From positions 1-26,081 of the forward strand of contig CAZIYV010000035.1 of assembly GCA_964543575.1 (NCBI GenBank): a stretch of DNA of 26,081 nucleotides, written 5' to 3'. Below are positions 19,835 to 26,081 of the stretch, piece by piece (position 1 is the first letter of the stretch; each line of letters opens with the position of its first letter). The position numbers were made by a program, and so were the translations under genes. Source of the stretch: Pelotomaculum_B sp964543575. Its GTDB lineage: Bacteria; Bacillota; Desulfotomaculia; Desulfotomaculales; Pelotomaculaceae. Under the pieces are notes generated by a model that saw nothing but the letters and a program-made list of their open reading frames with translations, did no database searches and was not told where the DNA came from.

Positions 19835-22357
19835 TTATACCTCTGTAATTATTAGATCTTCTACATGCGAGAAATCCAAATCGTTATGAATGTACTCAAG
19901 CAGCTCACCTTTTTGTTCTTGTAACCAATCTGCATTGTTCCCCGTAAATAGTTCTATCTCCCATGTGGTATAATATTTGCCTGAGCTTCTTATATGATAA
20001 TATAAATTAGCTACCGCCTGGCAATGATAGAAGAAGTTAATAATTCTTTGTAGGGAATTACCCACATCCTCACTCGAACTTTTTAGTGGGAACTTTAACT
20101 CATTGGGTGTCTGTAAAGGTGAAGAGTGGATATCTCTAAAGTTAATTGCATTGATTCCTTTGTTCTTGTTGCAAATGCTGCATAATGTCTGCAAGTTATC
20201 TAGAATTGTTCTTCCGCCCATAAAAACGGGAATGATATGATCAACTTCTAATCTGATGCCCTTTCCTTTTTTTCTACTGCAACATAGACATCTTTCACCA
20301 TCTCGTAATATTACTTGCCTTTTTAGTGCAAAAGGTGGTTCAATTCCAGGTGTTGATGGAAGTGGTTGGGGTGGGGGGAGAGAGCCTTTTAAAAGAATCC
20401 CGTTTATTGCCGCATCAACAGCAGTTTTAAATCTAAAATAATCACCGTAAAATACTTTCCAGAGGCTTCCTGATTTATTAAACATTATTTTAAGTTCTTC
20501 ATGAATCAATCTTGGATTTTTATCTACCAAGTTTTTTGCAACTTCATCAAGGTCATATTCACTTCTTACATCAAAAGAATAATACTCCGGTTTTTCATCC
20601 TTACTGGCAATATGGCGTGCAATCTTTATCAAATCTGATTTTAAAGTTTCACCAATATCGTCCTGCTCCGGGTCAAAAAATTTGCTAATAATCTCACTAA
20701 TCTGAGGAAGGATAGTCGTGTCGTCTAGTTTTTCGTCACTCCACTCTTCATGATAATTATTCTTTATATAGTCAATGGCCTTATCGAATTTATCTTTGTT
20801 GAAATCGTAAACCATTATAAATTCAGTAAAATTTTGCAGTTCATCATGGGTACCATCAGAAGTGTTCATAGTTAACTGTGCTTGATACCAGCCAACAGGA
20901 ATGAATTCCAGGTAAGGTCTTGGATTAATGACAATGCCGCTTTCAATTTGCCTGCTGAGCTCTTCAATTAATCTTATTGAGATTAGTTCTAAAGGGTAAT
21001 ATCCGCGAACAGGCTGCGAATCTTCGGTTCCACCATCTGGTTTAGACCAGTAAATTAGCCGCTTCCAGTCATCCATAAATAGCACGATATTGGCATCAGC
21101 TTTATTTTCGCCACCACCTGCTTTCTTACCCCGCAATGCTCTGCCCATCATTTGGTTGAACAAAATTGAGCTTGTTGTCTGCCTTGTCAAAAAAACAGTT
21201 TTAACGTCCGGGACATCTGCCCCCTCCGCAAGCATGCGAACATTGATTAAGACATCAAACCTTCCCTCTTTGAATTCCCTGATAATTCTTTCGTTGTCGG
21301 AGGCGGTCCTTTTATTTCTTTCCTCGGGGCTGCCCGGATCGGCATCAATCTTTGAGAATACCGATTCTACCCTGACCCCCTTTTCCCTTAATTTCGTTTC
21401 CAGGTATTTACATTGATACCACCTGTCCGCAAAGATGATGGTTTTCCTGTATGCATCTTTATTTTCAAAGTATTCATGGACAATATAGTCATTCCTTGCT
21501 GAGTCTCTGGACAGTTTCTCAATGATATCTTCAGGAAGGTCCTTGTGCTGCCGAACCAACCTTTCATAAAGACTGTCATCAACCTTGTATTCCCGTCCTG
21601 TTTGTTTTTCAATATATATGGGTTTAGCCAGAATATCCTGAGCGATCAATTTTGTCTTTTTGGCCTCGTAGATAACCTCCTGGTCAAATATCTTATAAAG
21701 AAAGCCGCTCCTTTTTTTGTCAGTATAAGTAGGGGTAGCGGTTAGGCCGAGGAGGTAATAATTGGGGATAGTTTTCTGGATTCCTTCCAGTAGTTTTCGG
21801 CAACCATAAGCTGGGGCGTGGTGCGCCTCATCCAATACCACAAATAGACCATTGTTTTTATTGCTTTCAATGAATTCTCTAAACTTCGTTTGTAGTTTTT
21901 CACCACGAAGATTTAATGGTTCCGAGTTGTAACTAATAATGGCGCTTTGCGTAGTAATGATAAGGATATCGTCAGAATCTTCAATGGATGCTACATTGGA
22001 GTGAGAAAGACTGCTGGATACAACCCTGATATTTAATGTGTTTCTGCTGTGAGGTACTGTTAGAGCGTTTTGATAAAATTCTTTATAGGCCTGGTCTAAC
22101 AGGTTGGAAGATTGAGCCAGCCATAAAATTTTAATATTTTGGGGAACTACATTATTGTATAACCAATTGACCGCAGTAAATGTTTTCCCTGCACCAGTAG
22201 GTAAGACCAGTAAGCCACCTTTGTATTGGGTAGCCGGGAAATTAAATATTTTCGTCAAGGCATTATACGATTCTGTCTGGTGAGGGAACGCAACTTCATT
22301 TTTATAATCTGAATATGTTCTTCTTAATTCAGCCAAATCAATAGATTGATAACTCAC
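19835..22357 (-). CDS. SF2 DEAH helicase fused to a C-terminal HNH nuclease
   Basis: This 840-residue protein has an N-terminal superfamily-2 helicase/translocase: LPTGAGKT (52-59), DEAHH (176-180), TATPT (206-210), and, in the second RecA domain, IIFADRWYQCKYLE and NQMMGRALRG (401-410, motif VI). About 250 residues with no motif I recognise follow, and then a Pro-rich linker (660-674). An HNH domain comes next: CLCC (690-693), DHIIP with catalytic His 707, Asn 721, and CSICNKNKG (726-734), so two Cys pairs form a zinc site. A helical tail of about 100 residues ends it. All catalytic motifs look intact. The layout resembles type I/III restriction-like and defence helicase-nucleases. The start is ATG 22357, preceded by AGAGGTG. 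It is 19 bases downstream of the JAB gene and surely co-transcribed. Confidence 0.9.
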   Translation of the reverse strand: MSYQSIDLAELRRTYSDYKNEVAFPHQTESYNALTKIFNFPATQYKGGLLVLPTGAGKTFTAVNWLYNNVVPQNIKILWLAQSSNLLDQAYKEFYQNALTVPHSRNTLNIRVVSSSLSHSNVASIEDSDDILIITTQSAIISYNSEPLNLRGEKLQTKFREFIESNKNNGLFVVLDEAHHAPAYGCRKLLEGIQKTIPNYYLLGLTATPTYTDKKRSGFLYKIFDQEVIYEAKKTKLIAQDILAKPIYIEKQTGREYKVDDSLYERLVRQHKDLPEDIIEKLSRDSARNDYIVHEYFENKDAYRKTIIFADRWYQCKYLETKLREKGVRVESVFSKIDADPGSPEERNKRTASDNERIIREFKEGRFDVLINVRMLAEGADVPDVKTVFLTRQTTSSILFNQMMGRALRGKKAGGGENKADANIVLFMDDWKRLIYWSKPDGGTEDSQPVRGYYPLELISIRLIEELSRQIESGIVINPRPYLEFIPVGWYQAQLTMNTSDGTHDELQNFTEFIMVYDFNKDKFDKAIDYIKNNYHEEWSDEKLDDTTILPQISEIISKFFDPEQDDIGETLKSDLIKIARHIASKDEKPEYYSFDVRSEYDLDEVAKNLVDKNPRLIHEELKIMFNKSGSLWKVFYGDYFRFKTAVDAAINGILLKGSLPPPQPLPSTPGIEPPFALKRQVILRDGERCLCCSRKKGKGIRLEVDHIIPVFMGGRTILDNLQTLCSICNKNKGINAINFRDIHSSPLQTPNELKFPLKSSSEDVGNSLQRIINFFYHCQAVANLYYHIRSSGKYYTTWEIELFTGNNADWLQEQKGELLEYIHNDLDFSHVEDLIITEV

Positions 22358-22376
22358 TTAATGCACCTCTTTCAAA

Positions 22377-23114
22377 TTAACCACGAATAGCATCAAAAAT
22401 ATAGGACCATTGATTATCAGCTTTATTTTTAGCTCCACAACTTTCTTCTAATTCATTAAAACCTGTGTATTCTCGGCCCAGGCCAAGCAATGCAGGGCAA
22501 TCCAGTGATACCCTCTGAGCAGCACCGGTAGATATCTTGAGTTCATCATTTTCCAAAGTTGCTACATAACCTTTGAGCCAGAGTCGATATTTACCCAGTG
22601 TAAATTCAATTGTACTGGTATCTAAATGTTGAAGTCCTCGTCTTGGCTTTCTATGCAATCTTGAAACCGTCAAGACTAAACCAACCCGGTAATTGTAAAT
22701 GCTCCAATAAGCAGTATTGTTCTCAATTCTATTGATATCAGTGCTACTATAATTATAACCCTTGATTGGGAGGACATCTGTATAATGCTCGTATGGGTGT
22801 GTATGAACATCCCCAAGGAAATCATAATGGGGCCAAAATGAAGTGATTAGTTCTCTTTTTAACTCCAGTGACTGGTCGTTGGGGTCAACAGAACTATGGT
22901 CTTGTTTGGCCGAAGTGTCGATAGAAACGAATTCAACATTATATAGTTTCTTTGCCCCTGGCAGCAGGACTTCGTAACCCCAAAGCAGTCCATATGTTTC
23001 GAGCCTGTTTTTTTGTTTGCGAACTCCTTTATGAGAAACACTGTATGCCTCAAGACCATTAAGACATATTTGGATCAAAGCGTCTTCAGAAATGCGAATG
23101 ATATAATCATTCAT
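22377..23114 (-). CDS. JAB/MPN (JAMM) metalloprotease-like protein
   Basis: This 245-residue protein has the JAMM zinc-protease signature: Glu in LETYGLLWG (residue 39), HTHP (104-107) and SSTD (123-126). These are the ligands and catalytic acid used by deubiquitinases such as AMSH and Rpn11 and by prokaryotic JAB proteins. The loop between HxH and SxxD is 16 residues instead of the usual 7, so there is an insertion in the catalytic loop. The C-terminal 100 residues are of unknown type. ATG 23114 follows GTGGAG; a TTG at 23135 would add seven residues. It sits directly before the helicase-HNH gene. No E1, E2 or ubiquitin-like gene is visible. The target is unknown; it may process the helicase or a modified phage or host protein. 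Confidence 0.8.
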   Translation of the reverse strand: MNDYIIRISEDALIQICLNGLEAYSVSHKGVRKQKNRLETYGLLWGYEVLLPGAKKLYNVEFVSIDTSAKQDHSSVDPNDQSLELKRELITSFWPHYDFLGDVHTHPYEHYTDVLPIKGYNYSSTDINRIENNTAYWSIYNYRVGLVLTVSRLHRKPRRGLQHLDTSTIEFTLGKYRLWLKGYVATLENDELKISTGAAQRVSLDCPALLGLGREYTGFNELEESCGAKNKADNQWSYIFDAIRG

Positions 23115-23163
23115 TACAATCAACTCCACGGTCAAGGCTCATGTTAATCTTGATTGGTTCCAT
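23107..23163 (-). CDS. 18-codon leader peptide overlapping the JAB start
   Basis: GAGGAG precedes ATG 23163 at an ideal distance, a better site than that of the JAB gene itself. The frame encodes MEPIKINMSLDRGVDCNE and stops at 23107-23109, overlapping the JAB ATG by eight bases. Translational coupling or attenuation-like control of the cassette is likely. A frameshifted N-terminus is the alternative. Confidence 0.4.
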   Translation of the reverse strand: MEPIKINMSLDRGVDCNE

Positions 23164-23425
23164 AATTTCTCCTCGTTGTAAATTTGGTATATTTATTATC
23201 ATAAGCTATACCGCCGACAGCTGTTTGTCACAGGGTGAAAATTATTATACCTCCCTTGCATACGATCCTATTTCCGCCTTTGTTCTCATATGAAAATAAC
23301 TATATCTCCCGTTTATCCGCAACTTTGTATCATGCTCTAAAAACTGTAGTGACACCCCGCCTGCGTGTTCTTCCTGCATTAGATACGGGATCCAGATCCT
23401 TCTCCCCAAACATTTTGGAGTTCCC
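23164..23425 (-). promoter_or_regulatory. Control region between WYL gene and JAB-helicase genes
   Basis: About 260 bases without a gene separate the WYL regulator from the cassette, so the cassette probably has its own promoter. On the minus strand TATGATAAT (near 23195-23205) is a possible -10. Just upstream lie nested inverted repeats GACA-N6-TGTC (23216-23229) and CTGT-N5-ACAG (23221-23233), reasonable places for the regulator to bind. No clear -35 was found. Confidence 0.35.
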
Positions 23426-24430
23426 TTATATTTTATAGACCGCCAGCACCCGCCTGGCCAATTCGCAAATATCGTCCCTGAGCCAATCCGGCTCCAGTAC
23501 TTCCACCATATCAACCCACTGCACAATCCATGTTTTCATCTCCGCAATACCACAGATCTCAAAGGATATGATCAGAGATCCATCGGCGAGTTTTTCTTCA
23601 ATTAACTGTGAGGGGTGATAGACCAGTTTCTGGACCCTATTAGCAACTTCTGGGCTGAATTTCAGCCTGACCTTGCAAGCTTCACCGTCGTTGATGATGC
23701 CCCAGCTCTTGGCCATGTATTCTTTTAAAGAAAAATCTGCGGGGTATTTGAAACGCTCGGATGTATAGGGGAAGATATCCGTAATTTGATCCACCCGGAA
23801 AACGCGAATGTCATTTCTTTTAAGACAATAGGCTACCAAATACCAGTTGTGCCGTTTGCAAATTAAGCCGTAGGGTTCGACAACCCGCTCTGTATCCTCC
23901 CTGCTGTGAGCAACGTAATACCAGAGCTTTACCCGGCAACAATCCCGCAAGGCCTGAACCAGCTTGGCAAAAATTTTGCCTACCTTGGCCGGCTCAGCCA
24001 GCTGTTCCTCCACCAGGTAAATCCGTTCCTGTAGCTGTTCAACCGGCAGGCTCTGAGGCGAGTACTTATATTTGAACAGTGTCCCCATCAGCGCATCCTT
24101 GATCTCATTGGTGTGTCCAGCCAGGGCAGAGCCTTGTTGCTGTAGTAGGCTTAAGAAAATGATCAGCGCTTTTTCCGGGCTGATGGATGGTAAATAGCCT
24201 GCGTCCAGACGGTAAAGACCTTCTTTAGTGGAGGTGTTTTTTCCCGGCCTGACAATAATAGTACCTATTTCATTTTCTATTTGGTCCAGATAACGGAGTA
24301 TACTTCTTGTCGTTACGCCACAGGCATCTGCCATTTCTTTTAAAGTTGAGCCCCCGTGTGGGCTTTTTTTGTTGAGAAGCTCAATCACCTTGGCAATATT
24401 AATGGCCTTAGTTGTATCAGCACCGGTCAA
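23426..24430 (-). CDS. HTH-WYL transcriptional regulator
   Basis: This is a 334-residue DNA-binding regulator of the DeoR-like WYL class. An N-terminal helix-turn-helix (about 8-52, STLKEMADACGVTTRSILRYLDQI), a central helical dimerisation region, a WYL domain (about 160-225; WYL itself at 196-198 in NWYLVAYC) and a C-terminal WCX-type part (about 245-330) are present in the usual order. WYL domains sense nucleic acids or nucleotides, and such regulators often repress phage-defence genes. TTG 24430 has a strong AAGGGGGGAAAG site. The gene lies upstream of and in the same direction as the JAB-helicase pair, so control of that pair is likely though inferred. Confidence 0.88.
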   Translation of the reverse strand: MTGADTTKAINIAKVIELLNKKSPHGGSTLKEMADACGVTTRSILRYLDQIENEIGTIIVRPGKNTSTKEGLYRLDAGYLPSISPEKALIIFLSLLQQQGSALAGHTNEIKDALMGTLFKYKYSPQSLPVEQLQERIYLVEEQLAEPAKVGKIFAKLVQALRDCCRVKLWYYVAHSREDTERVVEPYGLICKRHNWYLVAYCLKRNDIRVFRVDQITDIFPYTSERFKYPADFSLKEYMAKSWGIINDGEACKVRLKFSPEVANRVQKLVYHPSQLIEEKLADGSLIISFEICGIAEMKTWIVQWVDMVEVLEPDWLRDDICELARRVLAVYKI

Positions 24431-24767
24431 TTAGCTTTCCCCCCTTGTGGAATATGTTACTACAAAGGGGGATACGACCATGCTCTTACAGATTCCTCCT
24501 TTTGCGACGGCTATTTACAATAAACATGCCATTCAGTAGATCTTCCTGGTCCTCGCACTAAATGACAGCGGCACTAAATATATTCACCGCTGCGTCCATC
24601 ATATCCAGGTGATGCGGTATGGCAGCCTCAAGCTGCTCCATATGATTGTCAGTTACCCCAAAGGCCGAGCTTCTGGGAGCCTGGGAGAGCAAATGTGCAG
24701 TTCACTTCCTGTCCAGGCAGGATCTGCTTAATAAATATTTCTGTCATGAAACCAATCTGTAATAAGA
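24431..24767. other. Intergenic stretch with a possible gene remnant
   Basis: The stretch holds no intact gene. On the minus strand two short frames follow each other: 24747-24649 (MTEIFIKQILPGQEV…, 32 codons, opening like an OB-fold nuclease or primase-type protein) and 24641-24558 (MEQLEAAIPHHLDMM…, 27 codons). Neither has a good ribosome site. They may be pieces of one decayed gene. Confidence 0.3.
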
Positions 24768-24768
24768 A

Positions 24769-24799
24769 ACCCCTTAGCTTTAAGCATAAACCAAGGGGT
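24769..24799 (-). terminator. Terminator after the VWA gene
   Basis: ACCCCTT (24769-24775) pairs with AAGGGGT (24793-24799) over a 17-base loop, followed on the minus strand by TTCTTATT. It lies about 50 bases past the VWA stop codon. Confidence 0.55.
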
Positions 24800-24847
24800 C
24801 TTCAGCGGTTTGTTATTTTGACAAGCTTTTGTAAACGTATTCTAAAA

Positions 24848-26081
24848 TTACTTGCTTTTTCTCCCGCGCTTTTGGTTGTAAGCGTTATAACTCATTTGCT
24901 TGCGAGCTTCCTTGTTGTACAAATGTTCAGACATGAAGCAGAGGTCTTGATCCAATTCTTCTACTTCTGTAGCCAATTCAAGGTCATCGTGCTTTTGTGC
25001 GAACTGCTTCATATATAATAGCTGGCTGTTTAAGACATCCCTGCTGCCTTCGAAATCACCCTGGTCTGCCAGGCGGATGGCTTCCTCCTTGGCCTCCGCA
25101 CAGCGGAACAGCTCGACTTGCTTTTTAACCTTGAAATTATCGATAGGGCCTTCACCGGTATGAGAGGTAAATTTAATCTCAAAGCCGGCGTGCAAATTGA
25201 TTAAAGCCAGGTTTTCTCTGACATCTGCATATTCCATTTCCAGGCCGAGTAAGTTGTGAGTTCCTTCTTCGCGGGGTGAAATCAATAATTCCATCAGAAT
25301 CATCTTGGTCTCACCGCTATACATGTCGGGCAGGCTGACTGACACCCCATTGCCCGCTGAGCAGGGGTAACCCAGTACGCCTGTCACAGTTACGCCCGCT
25401 CCCGGTTTAACACTGACGCTAAGATTCTGGGCTACCGTGCTCAGCAAGCCGGTTAATTCCTGCTCAAAAATGCCCGGAATCTGATCTGGTGACTGGATGT
25501 AGTAGAAGTTGCCTCTACCGGCCTGGGCCATTGACATCAATAAGTCTTCTTCAAAATCTTCCCCCAAGCCGAAAGTGGATAGTGTCACCTCGCCGCCGGC
25601 CATTTCCCCGGCCTTTTTGATTAACCGCGTGTGGCTGGTTACGCCGGCGTTGGCTTGTCCGTCCGTGAGGAGGAGGACTCGGTTGATCTGTTCTTTCTTG
25701 AAGGCCTGCTTTACTTCTCTTAATCCCTGCAGCATGCCGCCGCTCAGGTTGGTACAACCGCCTGAATCAACACTCATGACGGACTGTTTTAGTGCATCCT
25801 TATTGACAACGTTCTGGGAAGAGGCAACCGTACCGACCATGTCATCAAAGGCCACAACTGAGCAGTAGTCCTGTAGCCCGAGGTGTCCGATGGCAAAGGA
25901 CACTGCTTTTTTGGTATAGTCAAGCTTGTCTCCATGCATGCTCCCACTGCGGTCGATGACAAAGGACAGGTTCTGCACCGACCTGTTGGCCATCACCTCT
26001 GTAGGGGCGGTTAGCTTGATCATCAGGTAGGCTACCTGTTTGTTGCCGGGGAGCAGAAAGTGTTTATCCAAGGCTAGGTCA
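24848..26081 (-). CDS. VWA (von Willebrand factor A) domain protein, 5' end outside the window
   Basis: The frame is open to the window edge, so the true start probably lies beyond 26081; TTG 26071 would be an internal start. The VWA domain has a complete metal-ion-dependent adhesion site: DRSGSM (about residue 40), the Thr in GGCTNLSGGM and LLTDGQANAG. After it comes a beta-rich middle part and a helical tail, as in bacterial 'vWA domain-containing protein' genes often linked to tellurite/stress or kinase-phosphatase clusters. No signal peptide is visible in the part present, so it is probably cytoplasmic. Partners must be looked for upstream of the gene, outside the window. Confidence 0.88.
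   Translation of the reverse strand, partial: DLALDKHFLLPGNKQVAYLMIKLTAPTEVMANRSVQNLSFVIDRSGSMHGDKLDYTKKAVSFAIGHLGLQDYCSVVAFDDMVGTVASSQNVVNKDALKQSVMSVDSGGCTNLSGGMLQGLREVKQAFKKEQINRVLLLTDGQANAGVTSHTRLIKKAGEMAGGEVTLSTFGLGEDFEEDLLMSMAQAGRGNFYYIQSPDQIPGIFEQELTGLLSTVAQNLSVSVKPGAGVTVTGVLGYPCSAGNGVSVSLPDMYSGETKMILMELLISPREEGTHNLLGLEMEYADVRENLALINLHAGFEIKFTSHTGEGPIDNFKVKKQVELFRCAEAKEEAIRLADQGDFEGSRDVLNSQLLYMKQFAQKHDDLELATEVEELDQDLCFMSEHLYNKEARKQMSYNAYNQKRGRKSK

Noticed and set aside
23235..23438. A 67-codon plus-strand frame between WYL and JAB genes
   Set aside because: No ribosome site, low-information composition, and it lies in the expected control region overlapping the WYL stop.
1..26081. CRISPR array or complete insertion sequence
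   Set aside because: No regularly spaced direct repeats of 24-40 bases and no transposase motifs were seen; only the short GGGCAC and GATC repeats occur.

Overview
The window looks like chromosomal DNA of a spore-forming Firmicute, most likely a Peptococcaceae/Desulfotomaculum-Pelotomaculum type. The basis is a GerA-family germinant-receptor operon, small Cys-rich proteins typical of that group, strong AGGAGG-type ribosome sites with frequent TTG/GTG starts, and an orphan PAS histidine kinase. Base composition is mosaic by eye. The surface-glycan genes (1-5300) and the right-hand helicase cassette (19800-23150) are AT-rich, while the oxidoreductase and germination genes (5650-11760) are GC-rich.

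Layout. (1) 1-4047: end of a cell-surface polysaccharide locus with a GT4 glycosyltransferase whose natural start is interrupted, a TuaG-like GT2, a beta-propeller protein resembling the GINT1 N-terminal domain and, convergent and overlapping, a Stealth-family sugar-phosphate transferase. (2) 4261-5318: two tandem DUF3231-like paralogues closed by a terminator. (3) 5649-7291: a geranylgeranyl-reductase-like flavoprotein convergent with a HIT-family Ap4A hydrolase/phosphorylase-like protein. (4) 7454-11756: a gerKA-gerKB-gerKC operon with overlapping genes. gerKC carries an in-frame stop before its conserved C-terminus, and a 56-residue two-TM protein follows that resembles the small 'D' subunits of GerA operons. 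(5) 11837-14354: a small exported protein, an orphan sensor kinase and a partner membrane protein. (6) 14609-18255: a signalling block with a 101-aa membrane protein, a GGDEF-HD-GYP protein, a DNA adenine methylase whose promoter abuts eight GATC sites in 84 bp, a 55-aa Cys-rich protein, and a stand-alone HD-GYP protein. (7) 18296-19015: two small proteins of unknown function. (8) 19255-19530: a 3' half of tRNA-Arg(UCU) with its terminator and four TGGGCACC-type repeats, probably one end of an integrated element. (9) 19835-24430: a three-gene minus-strand cassette of WYL regulator, JAB/MPN (JAMM) protein and an 840-aa SF2 helicase fused to an HNH nuclease. (10) 24848 to the window edge: a VWA-domain protein, 5' incomplete.

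The most promising candidate for an undescribed system is the WYL / JAMM protease-like / helicase-HNH cassette. It combines an enzymatic nuclease-helicase, a putative isopeptidase or metalloprotease and a regulator class common in defence islands, and it lies beside a tRNA attachment-site scar. Second is the GATC array on the methylase promoter, which looks like a methylation-sensitive autoregulatory switch. Third is the gerK operon with a broken C subunit and a hidden D subunit. All functional assignments come from motifs read by eye; no database search was possible.
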